From: an uncultured Bacilli bacterium | GTDB lineage: Bacteria > Bacillota_I > Bacilli_A > RF39 > UBA660 | Assembly (NCBI GenBank): GCA_944358495.1 | Contig: CALVRF010000038.1 | Coordinates: forward strand, 1 to 12,128 | Direction: 5' to 3' | Length of the DNA stretch: 12,128 bases | The notes under the pieces: generated by a model | Databases searched by the model: none | Told to the model about the DNA's origin: nothing | The model's input: only the letters and a program-made list of their open reading frames with translations | Made by a program: the position numbers and the translations under genes | Shown: in pieces, positions 7,865 through 12,128 of the stretch | Layout of the letters: each line of letters starts with the position of its first letter | Numbering within the stretch: position 1 is the first letter of the stretch

Positions 7865-8596
7865 ATGAAAGAGTTAACGATTGCGACTTTTAATTTTAGA
7901 AACACTTTTGCATTTTATCAAACGTTAAAAGAAAAAAGTGATTGTTTTACGTTCGTTAAGTTTATTATGGAAAATAATATTGATATTTTAGGAACGCAGG
8001 AAACAACGATAAGAAAACTAAGAACTTGTTTACCTTTATTAACTGAGTATGGTTATAAGATTTATGGTGATGGTCGTTTGGGAAAAATAGGCTTGTTTTT
8101 TCCTTTTAGTTTAACGAATGAGACTAATGCGATTATTTTTAAAGATGATATGAGTGAGCGGGGCGAGACTTTAAAGTTACCGTGGTTAGGTAGTCAGTTC
8201 CCACGAATTGTGACTAAAGGAGTATTTGGAAATGTAGTTTTTTTAAATACACATTTGGATTATGTGAATAATAAAGTCAAAAAAAAACAGTTGGAGACTA
8301 TTTATTATTTAATTAATGATTTGGTTAAAATGGGTAAAAAGATTATTCTTACTGGTGATTTTAATATGACATTGCGTAGTAAGGATTTAAAAAAGTTTAT
8401 TAATGATTTAAAAATATTAGGAATAAAAAGAGTACCGGTAAATATTATGACATGTAAGGGCGTGAAGTCTGGAGCTATTGACCATGTATTTATTCCAAAT
8501 AAGTGGGAAATTAAAGAAGTGTTATTACCGGAGTTATCGATAAGTGACCATAAACCAATCGTGGTTAAAGTAAGAATAAATGAGGAGGATTTATGA
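7865..8596 (+). CDS. Endonuclease/exonuclease/phosphatase (EEP) family metal-dependent phosphoesterase
   Basis: From the ATG at 7865 the protein has 243 residues. An in-frame ATG at 7838 has no Shine-Dalgarno, whereas GGTGGGA (7856-7862) serves 7865. All the EEP landmarks are present in order: ATFNFRN (Asn10), the metal-binding GTQET (Glu46), FLNTHLD (Asn128, His130), the signature TGDFN (Asp165, Asn167), AIDHVF (Asp206, His207) and the catalytic SDHKP (Asp228, His229). The enzyme should be active on a phosphodiester or phosphomonoester using Mg2+. Whether the substrate is nucleic acid, inositol phosphate or lipid cannot be said. There is no signal peptide. The stop overlaps the next gene's start by ATGA, which points to translational coupling with the CinA-like protein. 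Confidence 0.93.
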   Translation: MKELTIATFNFRNTFAFYQTLKEKSDCFTFVKFIMENNIDILGTQETTIRKLRTCLPLLTEYGYKIYGDGRLGKIGLFFPFSLTNETNAIIFKDDMSERGETLKLPWLGSQFPRIVTKGVFGNVVFLNTHLDYVNNKVKKKQLETIYYLINDLVKMGKKIILTGDFNMTLRSKDLKKFINDLKILGIKRVPVNIMTCKGVKSGAIDHVFIPNKWEIKEVLLPELSISDHKPIVVKVRINEEDL

Positions 8597-9063
8597 GAGA
8601 ATTAAAAGAAGTTGTGAAAATTTTGACGGAGAAGAAGATGACTATTAGTACCATGGAATCTTGTACTGGTGGGGGACTCGCGAACGCTATTACTAATGTC
8701 GCTGGCTCTAGTGAAGTGTTTAAGTTTGGTGCTGTTACTTATTCTAATGAGTTTAAAATTAAAATGGGAGTTAATAAAGAGGTTATTGATAAATATACTG
8801 TTTATAGTCAAAATGTAGCTAGAGAAATGGCTAGATGTATTTGTGAATTTACTAACAGTAATATTGGTGTAGGGATTACTGGTAAATTAAAACGGGTAGA
8901 TAATCATAATATAGCTGGAAAAGATGATGAGGTTTTTATGAGTATTTATTTGGATGGGAAATATACAGATTTAAATACTTTAGTTAATTTTGATAAAAGA
9001 GAAGATAATAAAAATGAGGTTATTTTAAAAGTTGTCAAAAAAATTTTAGAGTTATTAAGATAA
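8593..9063 (+). CDS. CinA C-terminal/PncC-like protein (nicotinamide-nucleotide amidase family), divergent
   Basis: The 156-residue protein matches the stand-alone CinA-C/PncC domain in its first 90 residues: TMESCTGGGLANAITNVAGSS (residues 20-40; note Ser23), then FKFGAVTYSNEFKIKMGV with Lys55 at the conserved Lys position, and a helix NVAREMA. PncC deamidates nicotinamide mononucleotide in pyridine nucleotide recycling. The usual glycine-rich T-G-I-A-G-P-x-G segment is replaced by ITGKLKRVDNHNIAGKDDEV (residues 95-114), so substrate binding or activity may be altered. A very strong Shine-Dalgarno, GAGGAGG (8582-8588), lies inside the end of the upstream gene, and the two genes overlap by 4 nt. 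The family call is good; enzymatic activity is uncertain. Confidence 0.85.
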   Translation: MRELKEVVKILTEKKMTISTMESCTGGGLANAITNVAGSSEVFKFGAVTYSNEFKIKMGVNKEVIDKYTVYSQNVAREMARCICEFTNSNIGVGITGKLKRVDNHNIAGKDDEVFMSIYLDGKYTDLNTLVNFDKREDNKNEVILKVVKKILELLR

Positions 9064-9096
9064 GATGCTTTATTGTGAAGATTTTTGTTTTATAAA

Positions 9097-9118
9097 AAAC
9101 AGAGGATAGCCTCTGTTT
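9097..9118 (-). terminator. Terminator of the PadR/DUF1700 operon (may work both ways)
   Basis: A 9-bp stem, AAACAGAGG/CCTCTGTTT, has a 4-nt loop. On the minus strand it is followed by a T-run (9092-9099), so it mainly serves the minus-strand operon, whose last stop codon (9117-9119) overlaps the stem. It lies 33 bp after the CinA-like gene and may also stop plus-strand transcripts. Confidence 0.85.
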
Positions 9119-9344
9119 AATCATTTATACTGATAACTTTGTTATTACCGATAGAAAGTCCGATATCAATTTTGTTATTGTCAGTGATTTTAATGGTTTG
9201 ATACCAATGTGTTTTTTCGGTTTTGTATTTGCTTATATCTCCATTTACCATTATTAAAGAAGTACTTATGAGGATGAGACCAATAATGAATAAAACAATT
9301 GCAAAGATTATAATTTTGTTTTTGTTTAATATTAATTTTTCCAT
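9117..9344 (-). CDS. Short membrane-anchored protein, possible truncated DUF4097 partner
   Basis: This 75-residue protein has a basic start, one hydrophobic helix (about residues 11-33, IIIFAIVLFIIGLILISTSL), then a polar tail (KTEKTHWYQTIKI, NKIDIGLSI). In the usual PadR-DUF1700 cluster the third gene encodes a DUF4097 beta-solenoid with just such an anchor, typically a few hundred residues long. Here translation stops about 40 residues after the membrane segment, directly in the terminator, so this could be a truncated remnant or a genuinely short protein. The start is well supported by GGAGGT (plus 9351-9356) with a 6-nt spacer. It overlaps the end of the DUF1700 frame by 13 nt. The DUF4097 link comes from gene order and weak pattern only. 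Confidence 0.65.
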   Translation of the reverse strand: MEKLILNKNKIIIFAIVLFIIGLILISTSLIMVNGDISKYKTEKTHWYQTIKITDNNKIDIGLSIGNNKVISIND

Positions 9345-9952
9345 ATTTTTACCTCCACAATTTTTCCAAAATATTTTTTTACTGCATTTGAGAATTTTTT
9401 AGTTAGGTTTATAAAATGCTTTGAAATTTTTATGGTAATAAAGGTTAGCAGAATGAAAGCGCCCATTAAACTAACGCCTAATCCTAATTGAAATATTCCT
9501 AATTCAACATTTTGACTCATTAGGATCAAAGCACCAATCATACTAGTAACACTAAGGATTAAACTAGCCATACTTAATATAGCAAGCGTGAATGGAATAC
9601 ACCAGATTATTATGTATCCACATATAATTAATAGTAGCAAACTAATTAGTAAAGCAATTATTGCTAATACAATACTTCCTCAAAGTGGCAATCCCAAAAT
9701 AAGCAAAATAATAATTAAAACCTTTAATTTACCAGTTATTTCTTTAGGTGTTTTTGGTTTTACTTCGGCTAAAATTGTATTAGCAATTGTTTCTGGATTG
9801 CCGATTTTTTGAATGGCGTCTTTTTCGGATAAACCGTCTTCTTTTAAGTCTTCAATCATTTCGTCATAGTAAGAAATAGTTTTTTCTTTTTCTTTTTTAT
9901 TTAGATTATCAAGTGATTTTTCAAGCTTTTCTAAAAAGTCAGTTTTGTTCAT
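9332..9952 (-). pseudogene. HAAS/DUF1700 membrane protein gene interrupted by in-frame TGA
   Basis: Codons 1-90 encode a HAAS-type domain (MNKTDFLEKLEKSLDNL, YYDEMIEDLKEDGLSEKDAI, then the IGNPETIANTIL segment) and the first part of a membrane region ending ILGLPL. Codon 91 (9680-9682) is TGA. The same frame then continues without other stops for 115 codons (GSIVLAIIALLISLLL, then three more hydrophobic stretches and a basic tail) to TAA at 9332. Together 206 codons match the usual DUF1700 length and layout, and Trp is the expected residue at codon 91 in the family's L-G-x-P-x-W motif. A TTG at 9640 is not a credible separate start. DUF1700 proteins are membrane partners of PadR-type regulators in envelope-related operons. 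AAAGGAGA (plus 9961-9968), inside the end of padR, supports the start. Read as a recent nonsense mutation, a read-through site, or an assembly error. Confidence 0.85.
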
Positions 9953-10262
9953 TTATAATTTCTCCTTTCACAAATTTGTATATTTTGTCAACATCTTTTT
10001 TAGTTTCTAGAAATTCTTGAAGGTGTTTTTTGCCTTCATTAGTGATATGATAGTATTTTCGTAATCGTCCATTATGCTCAGTTGAGTGGGTTGTAACGTA
10101 ACCTGAATTTTCTAGTCTTTTTAAGATTGGGTAAAGAGTTGATTCGGATATTTCGATGTACTGGGATACATCTTTAACAATTTTATATCCATAAGAATCG
10201 TTTTCTCTTAAAGCAGCTAAAACGCAGTATTCTAAAAATCCTTTTTTTAATTGTGCATCCAT
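9939..10262 (-). CDS. PadR family transcriptional regulator
   Basis: The 107-residue protein has the PadR winged helix: LKKGFLEYCVLAALRENDSY, YGYKIVKDVSQY, the recognition region ISESTLYPILKRLENSGYV, the wing HNGRLRKYYHITNEGKKHL, and a C-terminal helix. It is the short subfamily 2 type without a long C-terminal dimer domain. These proteins repress envelope-stress or drug-responsive operons and usually their own. It is the first gene of the operon with DUF1700, whose start overlaps its end by 14 nt. AGGAGGT (plus 10267-10273) precedes the start by 4 nt. An inverted repeat in its promoter is a candidate operator. It ends in TGA, which bears on the TGA codon in the next gene. Confidence 0.95.
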   Translation of the reverse strand: MDAQLKKGFLEYCVLAALRENDSYGYKIVKDVSQYIEISESTLYPILKRLENSGYVTTHSTEHNGRLRKYYHITNEGKKHLQEFLETKKDVDKIYKFVKGEIINEQN

Positions 10263-10272
10263 ATTTACCTCC

Positions 10273-10311
10273 TAACACAATATATTATATAATGCATAGT
10301 ATAATGTGTTA
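10273..10311. promoter_or_regulatory. Inverted repeat over padR promoter, candidate PadR operator
   Basis: TAACACAATATA (10273-10284) and TATAATGTGTTA (10300-10311) are inverted copies matching at 11 of 12 positions with a 15-bp spacer. They bracket the -10 and reach into the -35. The placement suits autorepression by the adjacent PadR protein. Confidence 0.5.
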
Positions 10312-10315
10312 ACAA
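10284..10315 (-). promoter_or_regulatory. padR operon promoter
   Basis: On the minus strand, TTGTTA (plus 10310-10315) lies 18 bp from TATATA (plus 10286-10291), or 20 bp from a perfect TATAAT (plus 10284-10289). The spacing is ambiguous; the location just ahead of the padR Shine-Dalgarno fits. Confidence 0.5.
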
Positions 10316-10381
10316 GTATTTGATTTTTTTGAAAAATATTTTAAATAAAATTACAAAAAAATATAAAAAATTGAAAAAATG

Positions 10382-10390
10382 TGTTATAAT
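10382..10390 (+). promoter_or_regulatory. Extended -10 promoter of tRNA-Lys
   Basis: TGTTATAAT matches the extended -10 consensus perfectly. It lies 12 bp before the tRNA, with no clear -35 in the A-rich DNA upstream. Confidence 0.7.
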
Positions 10391-10402
10391 TATCTATGTA
10401 AT

Positions 10403-10478
10403 GTCTCCTTAGCTCAGTTGGTAGAGCAACAGACTCTTAATCTGTGGGTCTAGGGTTCGAGCCCCTAAGGGGACACCA
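10403..10478 (+). tRNA. tRNA-Lys (anticodon CUU)
   Basis: A complete 76-nt cloverleaf. The acceptor stem GTCTCCT/AGGGGAC has one G-U pair. The D arm is GCTC/GAGC. The anticodon arm ACAGA/TCTGT encloses loop CTCTTAA, giving anticodon CTT for AAG codons. The T arm TAGGG/CCCTA has loop TTCGAGC. The discriminator is A, and the CCA end is encoded. The gene stands alone between its own promoter and terminator. Confidence 0.98.
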
Positions 10479-10488
10479 TTTGAATATT

Positions 10489-10518
10489 AAACTCTTTTTT
10501 AGAAGAGTTTTTTCTTTT
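10489..10518 (+). terminator. tRNA-Lys terminator
   Basis: The 8-bp stem AAACTCTT/AAGAGTTT has a 6-nt loop and is followed by TTTCTTTT, starting 10 bp after the tRNA. Confidence 0.88.
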
Positions 10519-10527
10519 ATGATAATC

Positions 10528-10539
10528 AAACGAGCGTTT
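10528..10539. promoter_or_regulatory. Short palindrome upstream of the Cys-rich gene
   Basis: AAACGAGCGTTT is a dyad (AAACG, 2-bp centre, CGTTT) about 40 bp before the start codon. It could be an operator or chance. No clear vegetative promoter is visible in the same interval. Confidence 0.25.
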
Positions 10540-10579
10540 AAACAAACCTTTCATATGTTATTATGAGAGGTGTTTTAAA

Positions 10580-10957
10580 ATGGGTAATGATATTACAGGT
10601 CCACTAAATTGTTCTAATGCTTTGGCTCCAGTGGCAAATTGTAATTTTTTAATTAGTAATGCGAATATTAGCGGGACAACGATTGTTGGGACAGTGGTTA
10701 TTGATGAGTGTGACCCTTGTATTAAAGTGGCTTCAGGGGCTTTAGTATCTATTTATAGGGGAACTACTTTAATCGCTACCGTTAGAGCAAATGGATGTGG
10801 AAACTTTGTTTTTACTAATTTAACGGCCGGTTCATATATAGTGGCTGTTAGTAAAAAAGGCCTTATTAGCGGTTCAAAACAAATTTTAGTGGCGGATAAT
10901 AATATTTATATGTTAAATTTGTTACTTAAAAGGGATTGTTCTAAAAAAATAAAATAG
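10580..10957 (+). CDS. Small Cys-containing protein with CarboxypepD_reg-like beta-sandwich domain
   Basis: The 125-residue protein has a Cys/Asn-rich N-terminus (residues 1-30), then a beta-sandwich pattern (about 34-115): GTVVIDECDPCIKVASGALV, SIYRGTTLIATVRANGCGNF, VFTNLTAGSYIVAVSKKGLI, with the GN-F-x-F-x-N-L-x-A-G-x-Y core typical of carboxypeptidase regulatory-like/Cna-B-like domains. Cysteines at 11, 21, 44, 47, 73 and 120 include a CDPC motif, which could bind metal or form disulfides. There is no signal peptide or sorting motif, which is odd for a fold usually found outside the cell. GAGAGGTG (10565-10572) supports the start. It is a single gene converging on the phospholipase-like gene at a shared terminator. 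Its role is unknown; a structural or coat-like protein is possible. Confidence 0.85.
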   Translation: MGNDITGPLNCSNALAPVANCNFLISNANISGTTIVGTVVIDECDPCIKVASGALVSIYRGTTLIATVRANGCGNFVFTNLTAGSYIVAVSKKGLISGSKQILVADNNIYMLNLLLKRDCSKKIK

Positions 10958-10976
10958 TCAGCGATTGACTATTTTT
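10951..10976. terminator. Bidirectional terminator between convergent genes
   Basis: AAAATAGTCA (10951-10960) pairs with TGACTATTTT (10966-10975) across a 5-nt loop. T-runs lie on both strands (within the stem plus 10976 on the plus strand; a longer one on the minus strand). The stem contains the stop codons of both flanking genes. Confidence 0.88.
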
Positions 10977-11637
10977 AATGTTTAATATGCGAACGATTTT
11001 TTATTTTCCGAAAGTAATCTTCTAAATATTGGTAACATTCATTATATACATGGTCTAGTTCTTCTTCAGTGAAAAGTTCATATGGAATATTTTGCGGACT
11101 AGGTGTATTTATTAGTGAATTAATTATTCGAACGGCCATGTCGATATCTTCCTTTGTATAATCGAAAGGTAAATCTTGTAAATATTGGGAAGTTTGAGGG
11201 GGAATAGTAAGGGGTTTACCTAATAGTCCTAGTTGTCCAAGTTTATGACCGTATTTGGCGAATTCTCTTTGTTTTAATATTAATGTATTTGGTGTTTTAG
11301 GAATGGCCTTTTGGTTATTTAAAATAATAAGTGTTTTAGTCTCTGTTTTGATAAAGTGATGATTGGCGGTATATTCATTATAAAAACTATCGGTTAAAAG
11401 GTGGGCGAGATAACCTAAAACTACTGGATTATCTAAATTATATTGATTGGCTTCAAGAAAAGATGTTGGATGTATTTTTTTCTCAACACGATAGTGACTA
11501 GTGTTTTTACTGATGATATGTGATGGCGGAAATAGATAGCCATCTAAAACATCTGGTAAAATACTGCCTAAGGCGAATAGGTCGTCATTAGGCTTTAATT
11601 TGCGGGCTAAAGCGACATGAATAGTCCATGCTGGCAT
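10975..11637 (-). CDS. Zinc-dependent phospholipase C-like / metal-dependent hydrolase
   Basis: The 220-residue protein has the pattern of the Zn_dep_PLPC superfamily: PAWTIHVALARKL (Trp4, His7), GSILPDVLDGY (Asp29), SHYR (His48), an isolated His56, and LGYLAHLLTDSFYNEYTANHH, in which His79 and Asp83 form the HxxxD metal site. These alpha-helical proteins bind zinc through His and Asp; characterised members cleave phospholipids. There is no signal peptide, so unlike secreted toxins this one is probably cytoplasmic, as for the many uncharacterised Firmicutes members; the true substrate is unknown. The start has AGAAGGT (plus 11644-11650) 6 nt ahead, and TATAAT on the minus strand (plus 11661-11666) gives a likely promoter -10. 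Monocistronic. Confidence 0.85.
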   Translation of the reverse strand: MPAWTIHVALARKLKPNDDLFALGSILPDVLDGYLFPPSHIISKNTSHYRVEKKIHPTSFLEANQYNLDNPVVLGYLAHLLTDSFYNEYTANHHFIKTETKTLIILNNQKAIPKTPNTLILKQREFAKYGHKLGQLGLLGKPLTIPPQTSQYLQDLPFDYTKEDIDMAVRIINSLINTPSPQNIPYELFTEEELDHVYNECYQYLEDYFRKIKNRSHIKH

Positions 11638-11660
11638 AGTGATACCTTCTTTCTAGTAAA

Positions 11661-11666
11661 ATTATA
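11661..11666 (-). promoter_or_regulatory. -10 of the phospholipase-like gene
   Basis: A perfect minus-strand TATAAT lies about 24 bp before the start codon. The -35 region is only T-rich (TTTTTC at 17 bp). Confidence 0.45.
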
Positions 11667-11684
11667 TCATTTATTTAAAAAAAG

Positions 11685-11746
11685 AAAAACCTTTGAAAAA
11701 AGATTTGTTTAGATTATAAATTTTTATTTTTTTCATAAGGTTTTTT
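11685..11746 (-). terminator. Terminator of the XRE regulator gene
   Basis: On the minus strand, AAAAACCTT-AT-GAAAAAA (plus about 11727-11745) pairs with TTTTTTC-A-AAGGTTTTT (plus 11685-11701), followed by C and TTTTTTT-rich sequence. The stop codon (11714-11716) falls in the loop, so the upstream arm is coding sequence. Confidence 0.65.
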
Positions 11747-11938
11747 AATATTAGTAATTCCTAAAATATAATCGATGCTAGTATTATAGAAGTCAGCAAG
11801 TTTAATTAAAATATTTGTGGGAATGTTATTATCCCCGGTTTCATAATGGGAATATCCTCTTTGACTGATTCCTAATATTTTGGCAATTTCTACTTGTTTT
11901 AAGTCTTTATCTTCTCTTAAATCTTTTAATCTATTCAT
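11714..11938 (-). CDS. XRE/Cro-C1 family helix-turn-helix regulator
   Basis: The 74-residue protein is essentially a lone HTH_XRE domain: RLKDLREDKDLKQVEIAKIL, ILGISQRGYSHYETGDNNIP, then LIKLADFYNTSIDYILGITN, covering residues 3-62 with a basic tail. It is the size of phage or mobile-element repressors and of small chromosomal XRE regulators. I place the start at 11938 because GGAGG (plus 11946-11950) sits 7 nt ahead. The in-frame ATG at 11965 lacks a Shine-Dalgarno, and its codon falls on operator box 1. Its upstream region contains two near-identical dyads around a strong divergent promoter, so it probably represses that promoter and its own gene. I could not place its own promoter with confidence. 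Confidence 0.93.
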   Translation of the reverse strand: MNRLKDLREDKDLKQVEIAKILGISQRGYSHYETGDNNIPTNILIKLADFYNTSIDYILGITNIKKPYEKNKNL

Positions 11939-11964
11939 ATTATAGCCTCCATCGTCATTGTACA

Positions 11965-12007
11965 TTAGACGAAATAAGTCTATTGACTATTAGCCTAAAT
12001 TAGTCTA
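11965..12007. promoter_or_regulatory. Two 18-bp operator-like dyads in the XRE divergent region
   Basis: Box 1 is TTAGACGAAATAAGTCTA (11965-11982) and box 2 is TTAGCCTAAATTAGTCTA (11990-12007). They match at 15 of 18 positions. Each contains the dyad TAGnC-N7-GTCTA, perfect in box 1 and with one mismatch in box 2. Centre spacing is 25 bp. They flank the -35 of the rightward promoter, and box 2 overlaps its -10. This is a textbook layout for a small repressor switch. Confidence 0.75.
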
Positions 12008-12011
12008 TAAT
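11983..12011 (+). promoter_or_regulatory. Strong rightward promoter facing the XRE gene
   Basis: TTGACT (11983-11988), a 17-bp spacer and TATAAT (12006-12011) predict a start near 12018. The -35 sits exactly between the two operator boxes. Confidence 0.8.
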
Positions 12012-12015
12012 TTGT

Positions 12016-12128
12016 ATGGTAGGTGGTTATGCAGCTTTTCAAACTAATTTAAATATAACGGCTAAAGGAAATATTGTGGACCCATCTAGAGTTATTCAAA
12101 GTTTTAATATGTATGATTCATATACACT
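12016..12128 (+). CDS. Partial ORF, possible exported protein missing its N-terminal signal part
   Basis: The only open frame to the window edge begins at ATG 12016, after an in-frame TAG at 12001, and gives 37 residues so far (MVGGYAAFQTNLNITAKGN and onward). GGYAAFQTNLNITAKG resembles the stretch that normally follows the hydrophobic helix in N-terminally anchored Firmicutes surface proteins (compare the G-x-x-Y-A-x-F-T-x-x-L-x-V-x-G pattern), but here no hydrophobic helix precedes it. No Shine-Dalgarno precedes this ATG, and the predicted transcription start lies at or just after it. The mRNA could be leaderless, or translation could start later, for example at GTG 12076 behind AAAGGA. Alternatively this is a 5'-truncated gene behind a foreign promoter. 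Weakly supported. Confidence 0.4.
   Translation, partial: MVGGYAAFQTNLNITAKGNIVDPSRVIQSFNMYDSYT

Noticed and set aside
9332..9640. Separate membrane protein gene starting at TTG 9640
   Set aside because: It is in the same frame as the HAAS/DUF1700 N-terminus, separated only by one TGA, and together they match the family's length and layout.
9588..9812. Plus-strand ORF of 74 codons
   Set aside because: It lies antisense to the DUF1700 frame, has no Shine-Dalgarno or recognisable domain, and is explained as a shadow.
10552..10560. Sporulation sigma-K-like -10 (CATATGTTA) before the Cys-rich gene
   Set aside because: It fits CATAnnnTA, but the -35 position lacks the expected AC and nothing else in the window points to sporulation.
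1..12128. Mycoplasma-type code (TGA = Trp) for the whole window
   Set aside because: Trp codons in intact genes are TGG and four genes stop at TGA at family-normal lengths. Reading msrAB through would pass four TGA codons and overlap the next gene.

Overview
The window is AT-rich, monoderm-type bacterial DNA. Shine-Dalgarno sites are strong (GGAGG type), promoters are TTGACT/TATAAT-like, and U-tailed terminator hairpins are common. Every Trp codon I read in the intact genes is TGG, and four intact genes end in TGA, so code 11 applies rather than the Mycoplasma code. The gene set (PadR-HAAS/DUF1700 operon, NfeD plus stomatin-like pair, MacB-like exporter, fused MsrAB, tRNA with encoded CCA) suggests a low-GC Bacillota. 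An uncultured gut Bacilli/Erysipelotrichia/RF39-like lineage is my best guess, not something the sequence proves.

Left part (1-4457): the 3' part of a large acidic, coiled-coil protein gene. It opens with five 48-bp tandem repeats and ends at a terminator. Next is an NfeD/SPFH (stomatin-type) membrane operon with its own promoter. Then comes a monocistronic gene for a cytoplasmic protein whose C-terminal third looks like a GH25 lysozyme fold with the acidic catalytic pair altered.

Middle (4507-9118): a MacB-type ABC exporter fused to its permease, a fused methionine sulfoxide reductase A/B with its own promoter, and a two-gene operon (EEP-family phosphoesterase and a CinA-C/PncC-like protein) coupled by an ATGA overlap.

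Minus-strand operon (10262 to 9117): PadR regulator, then a HAAS/DUF1700 membrane protein gene interrupted by an in-frame TGA exactly where the family has a Trp, then a short membrane-anchored protein that looks like a truncated DUF4097 partner. An inverted repeat spans the operon promoter and is a candidate PadR operator.

Right part (10382-12128): a tRNA-Lys(CUU) with an extended -10 promoter and terminator, a small Cys-containing beta-sandwich (CarboxypepD_reg-like) protein, and convergent to it a Zn-dependent phospholipase C-like protein. Last is an XRE repressor gene facing a divergent strong promoter flanked by two near-identical 18-bp dyads. That promoter points into an ORF that leaves the window and looks like an exported protein lacking the front of its signal peptide.

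The points most worth checking are the two-operator XRE switch with its odd rightward ORF, the TGA-at-Trp interruption in DUF1700, the degenerate GH25-like cytoplasmic protein, and the homogenised repeat array. Terminator hairpins here repeatedly overlap stop codons. I see no complete mobile element, CRISPR array or rRNA, and no gene-free stretch longer than 300 bp.
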